This document shows positions 1 through 6,427 of a stretch of 10,898 nt of DNA, one piece after another. The notes under the pieces are model-generated. The model ran no database searches. It was not told the origin of the DNA and worked only from the letters and a program-made list of their open reading frames with translations. The position numbers were made by a program, and so were the translations under genes. The stretch is taken from NCBI GenBank assembly GCA_944382045.1, contig CALWMT010000057.1, forward strand, positions 1 to 10,898. The letters are read 5' to 3'. The DNA comes from an uncultured Enterocloster sp. (GTDB taxonomy: Bacteria; Bacillota; Clostridia; Lachnospirales; Lachnospiraceae). Numbering within the stretch: the stretch's first letter is position 1; each line of letters starts with the position of its first letter.

Positions 1-387
1 ACACAGGAAAGAATTCATTTGGAGAGTGAAGCAATCTTGATGATTTTAAAAAGGGGACAGATTGGGGAGTATCGAATTGTGGGGAGCGATATTTTAAAGC
101 TTGAGATAGAGAGAATGCATGATGAAGTTAAAAAATATCGCGTTAGGGAATTATATAATGTAGTGGGCGAGAATGTCATTTATACAGAAGCAATCAAGAA
201 GCGGGCGCAGGAAATTATGGAGCAGTCAAATATACGATCATTTGATAGCATGCATATTGCTTCCGCTGAGACAGCAAATGCGGATGTGATGCTGACGACG
301 GATGATAAATTGGAGAAAATGGCTTCAAAGCTGCAGCTAAAGATAAGAGTAATGAACCCATTAAAATTTGCATGGGAGGCGATTTAG
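1..387 (+). CDS. PIN-domain protein (putative toxin ribonuclease), 5' end outside window
   Basis: The frame is open from the first base to TAG at 385-387, so the gene starts upstream. The in-frame TTG at 19 is not a credible start, because the codons before it read like PIN-family sequence (TQERIHLE), which follows the N-terminal catalytic Asp region in relatives. PIN domains are Mg2+-dependent RNases, and many are toxins of type II toxin-antitoxin pairs. Visible conserved features are SFDSMHIASAE, carrying an acidic active-site residue, and LTTDDKL near the C-terminus, the usual position of the last acidic cluster. The first catalytic Asp would lie outside the window. The stop codon abuts the ATG of the next gene, so the two are co-translated. 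The region is visibly AT-richer than the rest of the window, suggesting acquisition by transfer. The PIN call is fairly firm; toxin function is inference. Confidence 0.8.
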   Translation, partial: TQERIHLESEAILMILKRGQIGEYRIVGSDILKLEIERMHDEVKKYRVRELYNVVGENVIYTEAIKKRAQEIMEQSNIRSFDSMHIASAETANADVMLTTDDKLEKMASKLQLKIRVMNPLKFAWEAI

Positions 388-591
388 ATGATGAAAGTCA
401 ATTTGAATAATCCCTTGGAGATACGTACAGTTGGCATGAAAGCGTTGAGGGAAGCACTTGGACCAGTTGGGGCTGTGCAGTTTATGCAGCAATATGATTT
501 GGGATACGGAGATTACACCAAAGAAAAGCAGGCAGAACAGGGCATGAGCCTGGATGACCTTGATAAGCTGCTCACAGAGCAGCGGGGATGA
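388..591 (+). CDS. Small partner of the PIN protein (possible antitoxin), 67 aa
   Basis: The start is the first of two consecutive ATG codons, directly after the PIN stop codon. A GGGAGG ribosome binding site lies inside the end of the PIN gene, 8 bases upstream of the first ATG. The protein begins MMKVNLNNPLEIRTVGMKAL and contains ALGPVGAVQFMQQYDLGYGDYTKEK, a pattern I associate with small hypothetical proteins found next to PIN genes in Firmicutes and cyanobacteria. I see no helix-turn-helix, ribbon-helix-helix or AbrB fold by eye. The C-terminus (SLDDLDKLLTEQRG) is acidic and amphipathic, as expected of a segment that docks on a toxin. The order toxin-first, partner-second is the reverse of the commonest type II arrangement. 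The gene is real on spacing and RBS; the antitoxin role rests on context only. Confidence 0.7.
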   Translation: MMKVNLNNPLEIRTVGMKALREALGPVGAVQFMQQYDLGYGDYTKEKQAEQGMSLDDLDKLLTEQRG

Positions 592-633
592 ACGGTTGAT
601 TAGCATATGGGTACAGACACTTTGGCCTTTTTG

Positions 634-668
634 CAGGGAGGAAGGAGATTCCTCCCTGTTTCAATTTG
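634..668 (+). terminator. Probable rho-independent terminator after the PIN pair
   Basis: A perfect 9-bp inverted repeat (CAGGGAGGA at 634-642, TCCTCCCTG at 650-658) encloses a 7-base loop. It is followed on the plus strand by TTTCAATTTG, a moderate T-tail. It lies 42 bases after the small partner gene and just before the end of the convergent acetyltransferase gene. On the minus strand the same hairpin is followed by CAAAAAGG rather than a T-run, so it should act mainly on plus-strand transcripts, although the stem could still protect the 3' end of the minus-strand mRNA. Confidence 0.6.
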
Positions 669-674
669 CAGGAG

Positions 675-1301
675 TTAAGCCTGTTTCTTTTTTATGTCTT
701 CCCAGGCCTCATCGTCAATCTCTTCCTTGCGGAACAGGAGCCGCTCGTCCGCCTCAGTGATGGTGCGGATGACCCGGCAGGGATTTCCTGCGGCAACACT
801 CCAATCAGGGATATCCCTTGTCACCACACTGCCCGCTCCGATGACCACATTGCTTCCGATGCGGACGCCGGGGCAGATCACGGTATTTCCGCCGATCCAG
901 CAGTTGTCGCCGATGGTTACCTCTTTTCCGTATTCATAGAGAGAATTGCGGGTGGATGGGTAGATAGGGTGGCCGGCGGTGTAGATGGCCACATTGGGGG
1001 CCAGCTGGCAGTTGTCGCCGATCGTTACCTTGGCCACATCCAGGATGGTACAGTTATAATTGGCAAAGAAGTTCTTTCCCACCTCGATGTGGGAGCCGTA
1101 GTCGCAGTAGAAGGGCGGATTGATCATGGCATCCTCGGATTTTCCCAAAAGCTCCTTGACCACGGCGGCGATCCCCTCAAAGTCGGACCGGTCCATAAAA
1201 TTCAGCTTCTGCAGGATTCGGCGGGTGACCGCCTGCTCCTCGAAAACACTGTCATCTGAGATATAGGCCAGGCCCGCGTCTCTTCGTTCTCTCATGTTCA
1301 T
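675..1301 (-). CDS. Sugar O-acetyltransferase (maltose/galactoside acetyltransferase family), left-handed beta-helix
   Basis: This 208-aa protein transfers acetyl from acetyl-CoA to the 6-OH of a sugar, by analogy with Maa and LacA. An N-terminal helical cap (residues 1-55, with RRILQKLNF) precedes hexapeptide-repeat coils (for example VTIGDN, LAPNVAIYTAGHPI, VTIGDNCWIGGNTVICPGVRIG, NVVIGAGSVVTRDIP). His111 in the YTAGHPI motif matches the catalytic His of the family, and Asn81 region FFANYNC matches the substrate-site motif. AAGNPCRVIR is the usual closing motif. Length is normal for Maa. The ATG at 1301 is preceded by GGGAAGG about 12 bases upstream; a second ATG two codons in is possible. 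The gene starts 35 bases after livF with no terminator between, so it is probably the last gene of the liv operon. Substrate cannot be told from sequence. Confidence 0.9.
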   Translation of the reverse strand: MNMRERRDAGLAYISDDSVFEEQAVTRRILQKLNFMDRSDFEGIAAVVKELLGKSEDAMINPPFYCDYGSHIEVGKNFFANYNCTILDVAKVTIGDNCQLAPNVAIYTAGHPIYPSTRNSLYEYGKEVTIGDNCWIGGNTVICPGVRIGSNVVIGAGSVVTRDIPDWSVAAGNPCRVIRTITEADERLLFRKEEIDDEAWEDIKKKQA

Positions 1302-1336
1302 AATGCGCTTTTTCCTTCCCGCTGCTCAAGCAGCAT

Positions 1337-2044
1337 CTATTTTTTCTTCTTCCCCGGGTATGCCGCCTTCACGGATTCGTCCTCCAACAGCTCCCTGCCC
1401 GTACCGGAAAGGGAGATGCGGCCGGTCTCCAGCACATAGCCCTGATCTGCGATGCGGAGGGCCATGTTGGCGTTCTGCTCAATCAGGAGAATGGTCACGC
1501 CCTTCTTGTTGATTTCCTTTATAATATGGAAGATGTCCTGGACAATGAGGGGCGCCAGCCCTAAGGATGGCTCGTCCATCATCAGAAGCTTTGGATGGCT
1601 CATCAGGGCCCGCGCAACGGCCAGCATCTGCTGCTCGCCGCCGGAGAGAGTGCCCGCCAGCTGCCAGCTGCGCTCCTTTAACCGGGGGAACAGGCTGTAG
1701 ACCCACTCGATGTCCGCGTCCAGGGAATCCTTTCGCAGATAGGCACCAATTTTGATATTCTCAATAACGGTCATATCCGGAAACACGCGGCGCCCTTCAG
1801 GCACCAGGGTAATGCCGCGGGATACGATAGCAGGCGTGTCCAGACCCAGAAGCTCGGTCCCGTCAAACTGGATAGAGCCTGCGGCGGGCTTTACCAGCCC
1901 GGCGATGGCGCGGAGCGTGGTGCTCTTTCCCGCGCCGTTGGCTCCGATCAGGGTGACAATGGAGCCCTCAGCCACGTCAAAGCTGATTCCCTTTACGGCC
2001 TCAATGCCCCCGTAATTTACCTTTAAGTCCTTAATCGTCAGCAT
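1337..2044 (-). CDS. livF: ABC transporter ATP-binding protein LivF (branched-chain amino acid family)
   Basis: One of the two cytoplasmic ATPases that drive the LIV/HAAT importer, pairing with LivG on the LivH-LivM channel. With the start chosen here it has 235 aa, typical for LivF. Walker A is GANGAGKST (34-42). The Q-loop position reads VPEGRRVF (81-88), with Glu in place of Gln as is usual in LivF. The signature is LSGGEQQ (133-139), Walker B LLMMDEP (153-159), and the switch region LLIEQNA has Gln where most ABC ATPases have His, again a LivF habit. A GTG at 2050 would add two residues but leaves only 3 bases after the GGGGGTGA ribosome binding site, whereas ATG at 2044 sits 9 bases from it. 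The gene overlaps livG by 14 bases, implying translational coupling. The tail is lysine-rich (GKKKK). Confidence 0.95.
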   Translation of the reverse strand: MLTIKDLKVNYGGIEAVKGISFDVAEGSIVTLIGANGAGKSTTLRAIAGLVKPAAGSIQFDGTELLGLDTPAIVSRGITLVPEGRRVFPDMTVIENIKIGAYLRKDSLDADIEWVYSLFPRLKERSWQLAGTLSGGEQQMLAVARALMSHPKLLMMDEPSLGLAPLIVQDIFHIIKEINKKGVTILLIEQNANMALRIADQGYVLETGRISLSGTGRELLEDESVKAAYPGKKKK

Positions 2045-2885
2045 CGTCACTCACCCCCAGATATGCTTCAATTACTTTCTCATTGTTCTGTATCTCATCA
2101 GGTGTTCCCTGGGCAATCAGCTTGCCGAAATCAAGCACATAGATCCGGTCAGAGATCTCCATCACCAGGTCCATGTGATGCTCGATCATGAAGATGGTCA
2201 GATGATAGTCATCTCGGATTTGGCGGATGAAATCCGTCAGCTCCTGGGTCTCCTGGGGATTCATGCCCGCCGCCGGCTCGTCAAGGAGCAGAAGGCTGGG
2301 GGAGGTGGCCAGGGCCCGGGCGATTTCCAGGCGCCGCTGGAGGCCATAGGGCAGGGAGGAGGCGGTTTCATCCTTCAGATGGTCCAGTCCCTGCATTTTT
2401 AAAAGCTCCATGGCCTCATCCCGCATGCGCTGCTCCTCCCTCCGATTCAGGCGGAGCGTGGCGGAGAACACATTCTGCTTTGCCCGCATGTGCTTGGCGA
2501 TGAGAACATTTTCAAATACAGTCAGGCTCCCGAAGAGCCGGATATTCTGAAAGGTTCTGGCAATTCCCAGCTTGGTCACCTCATCCGGAGTTTTGCGGAC
2601 AGGGGTCAGAGCAGTGGGTGCCACATCTCCGGCATAGAGACGGCGCATCCGCCCCTGGGGAGTATCAGCCAGAATGGTTTCCCCCATAAAGGAGACAGAG
2701 CCGTAGGTGGGCTGATAGATGCCGGTGACGCAGTTGAAGGCAGTGGTTTTTCCCGCACCGTTGGGGCCGATAAGGGCCACGATTTCATGCTCGTTTACAT
2801 CCAGTGTCAGGCCGTTGACAGCTACGACGCCTCCGAACTGCATCGTCACATTTTCCATGTGAAGTACATTTTTCACAGCGGTCAT
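2031..2885 (-). CDS. livG: ABC transporter ATP-binding protein LivG, with an extra ~24-residue segment
   Basis: Second ATPase of the LIV-type importer. Walker A is GPNGAGKTT (40-48), Q-loop RTFQNIRLF with Gln113, signature LPYGLQRRLEIARAL (178-192, where LivG proteins normally have LAYGQQRRLEIAR), Walker B LLLLDEPAAG (198-207) and His236 in MIEHHMDL. The protein has 284 aa against about 255 for E. coli LivG. The excess is mainly a segment at about residues 73-97, rich in Pro, Thr and Arg, between Walker A and the Q-loop. The start ATG overlaps the livM stop in an ATGA tetranucleotide and is preceded by AGGAGG with 9 bases spacing. The end overlaps livF by 14 bases. Family call is firm. Confidence 0.95.
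   Translation of the reverse strand: MTAVKNVLHMENVTMQFGGVVAVNGLTLDVNEHEIVALIGPNGAGKTTAFNCVTGIYQPTYGSVSFMGETILADTPQGRMRRLYAGDVAPTALTPVRKTPDEVTKLGIARTFQNIRLFGSLTVFENVLIAKHMRAKQNVFSATLRLNRREEQRMRDEAMELLKMQGLDHLKDETASSLPYGLQRRLEIARALATSPSLLLLDEPAAGMNPQETQELTDFIRQIRDDYHLTIFMIEHHMDLVMEISDRIYVLDFGKLIAQGTPDEIQNNEKVIEAYLGVSDDADD
2051..2058 (-). promoter_or_regulatory. Ribosome binding site that decides the livF start
   Basis: On the minus strand this reads GGGGGTGA, one mismatch from the consensus GGAGGTGA. It lies inside the livG C-terminal codons. Spacing from GGGGG is 9 bases to the ATG at 2044 and only 3 bases to the GTG at 2050, which favours the ATG. Confidence 0.7.
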
Positions 2886-3991
2886 TTCTCTTCCCCTCCT
2901 TTCTTGCTCAGGGCCGGCTTTCGCTTGAACCGCCCGGGAATGCTTCGAATCAGGCCGAAGAAGCCATCCCAGGTAAACTCATGATTTCCCATCAGGCCTC
3001 TGCGGTAGAAGAGAACGACTACCATGAGGAGGATGGAGAAAATGACCATGCGGAAGCCTGACCGGAACAGGGGAATGCTTACGCCGGCAATGGCCAGGGG
3101 CTCATCGAAGAAGCGGAGCAGCTCTCTGCCTCCGGTGACCAGGAAGGAGCCAAGGATGCTTCCCGTCACGCTGCCGATACCGCCCAGAACGACAATGAGC
3201 AGGATATCGTAGGTGAGGGAGACCTGGAAGGTCCGGGAATCAATGGAGCGCATGAACATAGCCAGCATACCTCCGCCCACGCCGGTGAAGAAGGAGGAGA
3301 TCACAAAGGACAGCTCCTTATAGCGGAACAGGTTGATGCCCATGGACTCTGCGGCCGTCTCGTCCTCGCGGATCGCCTTAAATGCCCTTCCATAGGAGGA
3401 ATTAATGAGCAGCAGCATAAGGCCGATGCACAGGGCAGCCAGAGCAAACACGGAGATAATGCCCGGAAACCCGGGGATATTGTTTAGGCCGTAGGAGCCG
3501 TTGGTGATGGTGTCAAACATGGGAGCCGCGATAAAGGCCCGGATGATCTCGGAAAAGCCCAGAGTGGCGATGGCCAGGTAATCGCTCTTTAAGCGGAGCA
3601 CGGGAATGCCGATCAGGGCCGCAACAGCCGCTGCCGCGAGGCCGCCGGCCAGGATGGCCACAGGGATGGGCAGAGAAATATTGGCAATCACCGGGGAGAT
3701 GCCGCTCACATAGTACACGCTGTCACGCATCTCCACAGGAATCGTGAAGATCGCTACAATATAGGCGCCGATGGCCATAAAGCCTGCCTGTCCCAGAGAA
3801 AAAAGTCCGGTAAAGCCAGTGAGCAGGTTCATGGAAACCGCCACAACCGCGTAGATGGCGCTCCGCTCCAGAATGGAGATCTGGTAGCTGTATTCCGCAG
3901 AATTGACCTCCAGAAAGGCCAGAACTGCTAAAAGCACCACCAGGGCAATGAGCGTATAGAGTTTGTTTTTGCTTAATTTCGTATTTTTCAT
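2882..3991 (-). CDS. livM: ABC transporter permease LivM
   Basis: Integral membrane subunit of the LIV-type importer, forming the channel with LivH. At 369 aa it is of usual length. A short basic N-terminus (MKNTKLSKNK) leads into the first membrane helix, and about eight to ten hydrophobic segments follow. Family motifs seen are LLTGFTGLFSLGQAGFMAIGAY (split around residues 56-77), GRAFKAIREDETAAESMGIN (201-220, the cytoplasmic loop that contacts the ATPase) and VVLGGIGSVTGSILG (267-281). A TTG 39 bases further upstream also keeps the frame open, but the ATG at 3991 has GAGG 8 bases upstream and begins at the expected residue. The ribosome binding site overlaps the livH stop codon (TGAGGTGG). 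The C-terminus is basic and glycine/lysine-rich. Confidence 0.95.
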   Translation of the reverse strand: MKNTKLSKNKLYTLIALVVLLAVLAFLEVNSAEYSYQISILERSAIYAVVAVSMNLLTGFTGLFSLGQAGFMAIGAYIVAIFTIPVEMRDSVYYVSGISPVIANISLPIPVAILAGGLAAAAVAALIGIPVLRLKSDYLAIATLGFSEIIRAFIAAPMFDTITNGSYGLNNIPGFPGIISVFALAALCIGLMLLLINSSYGRAFKAIREDETAAESMGINLFRYKELSFVISSFFTGVGGGMLAMFMRSIDSRTFQVSLTYDILLIVVLGGIGSVTGSILGSFLVTGGRELLRFFDEPLAIAGVSIPLFRSGFRMVIFSILLMVVVLFYRRGLMGNHEFTWDGFFGLIRSIPGRFKRKPALSKKGGEEK

Positions 3992-3996
3992 ATCCG

Positions 3997-4004
3997 CCAC
4001 CTCA
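3997..4004 (-). promoter_or_regulatory. livM ribosome binding site fused to the livH stop codon
   Basis: The minus strand reads TGAGGTGG: the TGA ends livH and GAGGTGG is the livM Shine-Dalgarno, 8 bases before ATG at 3991. Ribosomes finishing livH are positioned to re-initiate on livM. This also rules out the upstream TTG at 4030 as the main livM start, since that codon lies inside livH without its own site. Confidence 0.7.
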
Positions 4005-4883
4005 CACTTTGTCAGTTGTCTTCTCACCAAAGAGGCCGGTGGGGCGGATGAGAAGCATGATGATCAACAGGATAAAGGTAAATGCGTCGCTGAAGGTGGA
4101 ATAGCCCAGAGCAACCAGGGCAGTTTCTCCTAATCCCAGCACAAAGCCGCCGATTACCGCGCCGGGAATACTGCCGATTCCGCCCAGAACGGCAGCCACA
4201 AAGCACTTGAGGCCGGGCAGGGAGCCGGAAAAGGGGAACACCGTCATACGATCAGTGAAATACAGGATCGATCCGATTCCTGCTAACAGAGAGCCGACCG
4301 CAAAGGTGAAGGAGATGGTGCGGTTGATCTTGATTCCCATCAGGGAGGCGGTCTCATAATCCTTTGACACAGCCCGCATCGCCATGCCGATCTTGGTGTG
4401 GTTGATCAGCATGATCAGCAGATACACCAGAACCAGAGTGAGAATCGGCGTGAGGAAGGTCACGAAGGAGGCGGACAGGCCGCCGATCTGAAAGATCTGC
4501 TTTAAAAAGGGAATCTCAGGATATCCCTTTGGAAGGGCAGTAAACAGGTAGGTGGCCAGGTTCTGCAGCAGATAGGAAACACCGATGGCAGATATCATGA
4601 CGGACATCCTGGGGGCAGAGCGCAGCGGCCGGTAGGCAGCCCGCTCGATGCCCACACCCAAAAGCACGGTGAGCGCTAAGGTCACCGGAACAGCGATAAA
4701 CCAGGGCAGGCTGGCCATGGCGAAAATCATAAAATAGCCCGCCATCATAAAGATGTCGCCGTGGGCAAAGTTGATCAGCCGCAGAATGCCGTATACCAGA
4801 GTGTATCCGATGGCGATGAGGGCGTAAGCCCCTCCCAGGGATATGCCGGTCAGGCACTGCTGGAGAAACGTAGTCAAGCTCAT
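4002..4883 (-). CDS. livH: ABC transporter permease LivH
   Basis: Membrane permease of the LIV-type importer, 293 aa, normal for LivH. Motifs: GISLGGAYALIAIGYTLVYG (13-32), RLINFAHGDIFMMAGYF (35-51, the NFAHG motif typical of LivH), GMAMRAVSKDYETASLMGI (166-184, cytoplasmic coupling loop) and AAVLGGIGSIPGAVIGG (230-246). Several long hydrophobic stretches give about eight membrane helices. The ATG has AAAGGAGG ending 11 bases upstream. The gene begins 102 bases after livK, with a large hairpin in the gap, and its stop overlaps the livM ribosome binding site. Confidence 0.95.
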   Translation of the reverse strand: MSLTTFLQQCLTGISLGGAYALIAIGYTLVYGILRLINFAHGDIFMMAGYFMIFAMASLPWFIAVPVTLALTVLLGVGIERAAYRPLRSAPRMSVMISAIGVSYLLQNLATYLFTALPKGYPEIPFLKQIFQIGGLSASFVTFLTPILTLVLVYLLIMLINHTKIGMAMRAVSKDYETASLMGIKINRTISFTFAVGSLLAGIGSILYFTDRMTVFPFSGSLPGLKCFVAAVLGGIGSIPGAVIGGFVLGLGETALVALGYSTFSDAFTFILLIIMLLIRPTGLFGEKTTDKV

Positions 4884-4929
4884 GAGAAAGTAAGCCTCCT
4901 TTAAAAAGTTCTGCTACTGGCATGGGAAA

Positions 4930-4971
4930 GGGGACCGCCGCAAAATGAGAAGCCATTTTGAGGCAGTCCCC
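4930..4971 (-). promoter_or_regulatory. Large hairpin between livK and livH (3' stabiliser or partial terminator)
   Basis: Two 18-base arms (4930-4947 and 4954-4971) enclose a 6-base loop. In the minus-strand RNA 16 Watson-Crick pairs, one U-G wobble and one U-C mismatch form. In plus-strand RNA the wobble would become an A-C mismatch, so the fold suits the minus-strand transcript. It starts about 14 bases after the livK stop. The 3' flank is only CTTTCCC, not a strong U-run, so full termination is unlikely. The usual role of such structures is to protect the upstream mRNA and let a periplasm-facing binding protein be made in excess over its permease; that role is inference here. Confidence 0.75.
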
Positions 4972-4985
4972 GATGCTCAGTATGT

Positions 4986-6152
4986 TTACTCTACAGTAGT
5001 GGTGGTCAGGAACTGGAATTTGCCGTCCTTAATGGTCTTAATAAAGGCCAGATCCTTGTCAGCGTCGCCATTCTCGTCAAAGGTAATGCTTCCGGTCACA
5101 CCATCGATCTGTACGTTCTGGAGGGCATCACGGATAGCGGTTGTGTCTGTGGAGCCAGCGGCCTCAATGGCTGCAATGGCTGCCAGATATGCATCGTAGC
5201 CGAGAGCGGAAACTGCGGGGATGATCTCCTCCTGATCGTTCTCCTTCAAGTACTCCTTGAAGCCTTCAATAAAGGCGGCAGCCTCATCGTTGGCGGGCTC
5301 TGCCTCGTCAAAGAAGGTGGAGAGAACAACGCCCTCTGCGTCAGCGCCAGCGTTCTCGATGATCGTGGAGTTCTCCCAGGTATCGCCTGCGGCAATGGTG
5401 GCGGTGATGCCCAGCTCTCTCGCCTGCTTGATGATAAGCGGTGCGGTGGTGATGGAGGAGGGAGCAAAGATCAGATCAGGATTGGCGGCCTTGATGTTGG
5501 TCAGGATAGCCTTGAAATCCGTCTGATTGGTCTGGAACTGCTCTTCACTGACAACCTGGCCGCCCAGCTCCGTAAATGCTTCCTTAAAATAGGAGCCGAG
5601 TCCGGAGGAGTAATCATCGCCCAGCTGGGTGATCACAGCTGCGGTCTGTGCGCCGTTCTGCAGTGCGTAGTTCGCCATCACTGTGCCCTGGAAGGGATCG
5701 ATAAAGCATACGCGGAAATAATAATCATTTCCCTGGGTAACCTGAGGATTGGTGCAGGAGCAGCCGATGGCGGGGATCTTCGCATCTGCGAAAATCTGTC
5801 CGGCAGCGATGGACACGCCGGAGCCGTAGCTTCCGAGCACTACATTTACCTTCTCGCTGACCAGCTTCTGCGCAGCATTTACAGCCTCGGTCTTATCGGA
5901 TTTATTGTCAACCTCAACCAGCTCAATCTTGTACTCATCCTCGCCGATCTTGACGGTGGGGTGTACCTGGTTGGCATAGCGGATGCCCAGAACCTCCTGG
6001 AAGCCGCCGCCGCCGTTCTCGCCGGTGGTTGGCTGGAATACGCCGATCTTAATCACCTTCTCATCTGCGGAGCTGCCGGAAGAGCATCCGGCTAAGGCGC
6101 CGACGGCCAGAGAAGCGGTCAAGACAAGAGCTGCTGTTTTTTTCAGTTTCAT
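4986..6152 (-). CDS. livK: LIV-type substrate-binding lipoprotein of the amino-acid ABC transporter
   Basis: Extracellular binding protein that captures the ligand and delivers it to LivHM. It has 388 aa. A lipoprotein signal is clear: basic MKLKK, a hydrophobic core and lipobox LAGC with Cys23 as lipidation site, followed by a Ser/Gly-rich linker. The mature part (from about residue 32, VIKIGVFQPTTGENGGGG) has the type I periplasmic-binding fold of the Leu/Ile/Val family, with VLGSYGSGVSIAAG (105-118), CSCTNPQVTQGNDYYFRV (131-148) and GYDAYLAAIAAIEAAG (318-333). ATG at 6152 is preceded by AGGAGG 10 bases upstream; a longer reading from 6299 would run through the promoter and spoil the signal peptide. 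First gene of the operon, divergent from glnA. Ligand is probably a branched-chain or other neutral amino acid, but amides or urea cannot be excluded. Confidence 0.93.
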   Translation of the reverse strand: MKLKKTAALVLTASLAVGALAGCSSGSSADEKVIKIGVFQPTTGENGGGGFQEVLGIRYANQVHPTVKIGEDEYKIELVEVDNKSDKTEAVNAAQKLVSEKVNVVLGSYGSGVSIAAGQIFADAKIPAIGCSCTNPQVTQGNDYYFRVCFIDPFQGTVMANYALQNGAQTAAVITQLGDDYSSGLGSYFKEAFTELGGQVVSEEQFQTNQTDFKAILTNIKAANPDLIFAPSSITTAPLIIKQARELGITATIAAGDTWENSTIIENAGADAEGVVLSTFFDEAEPANDEAAAFIEGFKEYLKENDQEEIIPAVSALGYDAYLAAIAAIEAAGSTDTTAIRDALQNVQIDGVTGSITFDENGDADKDLAFIKTIKDGKFQFLTTTTVE

Positions 6153-6178
6153 AATACATGGTCCTCCTATGCTGGAAT

Positions 6179-6218
6179 TGTTTTTCTGACAAGGACAACT
6201 GTCTTTATTGGAAAAACA
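6179..6218 (-). promoter_or_regulatory. 5'-terminal stem-loop of the liv mRNA
   Basis: A perfect 8-bp inverted repeat (TGTTTTTC 6179-6186, GAAAAACA 6211-6218) is separated by 24 bases, within which GACA and TGTC can form a further 4-bp stem. The predicted transcription start (about 6219) puts this fold at the very 5' end of the transcript, ahead of the livK ribosome binding site. It could shield the mRNA from 5'-dependent decay or act as an operator. The minus-strand bases CCTTGTCAGAAAAAC (6180-6194) match 10 of 15 positions of the CodY box AATTTTCWGAAAATT, including the TCAGAAAA core. Confidence 0.55.
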
Positions 6219-6225
6219 TGAACTT

Positions 6226-6253
6226 ATTATAGCAGAAATTATAAAAAGTTCAA
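6226..6253 (-). promoter_or_regulatory. Promoter of the liv operon
   Basis: Minus strand: -35 TTGAAC (6248-6253), 16-base spacer, -10 TATAAT (6226-6231, perfect) with an extended TGC just upstream of the -10. A T-rich tract precedes the -35 and could serve as an UP element. Predicted start near 6219, giving a leader of about 67 bases to the livK ATG. Confidence 0.8.
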
Positions 6254-6329
6254 GAAGAAAAGATAAAAAAACGAAAAAGGACCGTGCTTCGATGATCATT
6301 TCGGCCAGGACGGATCTGCATGTTTTGTG

Positions 6330-6358
6330 TTGACAAATGCCCCCCTAACTGCTATATT
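6330..6358 (+). promoter_or_regulatory. Promoter of glnA
   Basis: Plus strand: -35 TTGACA (6330-6335, perfect), 17-base spacer, -10 TATATT (6353-6358, one mismatch). Predicted start about 6365. An inverted repeat TTTGT-GTTG-ACAAA (6324-6337) straddles the -35 and might be an operator. I found no GlnR/TnrA-type TGTNA-N7-TNACA site here, so nitrogen control, if any, is likely to be of another kind. Confidence 0.85.
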
Positions 6359-6378
6359 TTTGCTAGTGCAAGGGAATG

Positions 6379-6427
6379 GGAGGCAGGGCTTTGCGGGAGT
6401 CCTGCCTCTATGTGTTTCAAGAGGAGG
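6379..6427 (+). promoter_or_regulatory. glnA leader hairpin with a possible alternative pairing to the Shine-Dalgarno
   Basis: Arms 6380-6390 (GAGGCAGGGCT) and 6398-6408 (AGTCCTGCCTC) form 11 pairs in RNA, one of them G-U, around the loop UUGCGGG; one more G-U pair can close the base. The glnA Shine-Dalgarno (GAGGAGG, 6421-6427) follows 12 bases later. When the hairpin is open, CCTCT at 6405-6409 could pair with AGAGG at 6420-6424 and cover the ribosome site, while GCAAGG (6368-6373) could pair with CTTTGC (6389-6394) and break the main stem. No U-run follows, so this does not look like a plain terminator. The two-state model is inference. Confidence 0.55.

Noticed and set aside
666..1259. 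197-codon plus-strand open frame opposite the acetyltransferase
   Set aside because: The GD-rich translation is the reverse image of hexapeptide repeats; the minus-strand reading has catalytic motifs and the plus-strand one has none.
6153..6299. N-terminal extension of the livK product to an ATG at 6299
   Set aside because: The added 49 residues run through the TATAAT/TTGAAC promoter and the leader hairpin, and they would bury the lipoprotein signal peptide. The ATG at 6152 has its own AGGAGG site.
6319..6335. GlnR/TnrA box at the glnA promoter
   Set aside because: TGACA is present at 6331-6335, but the required TGTNA half-site 12 bases upstream reads CATGT.
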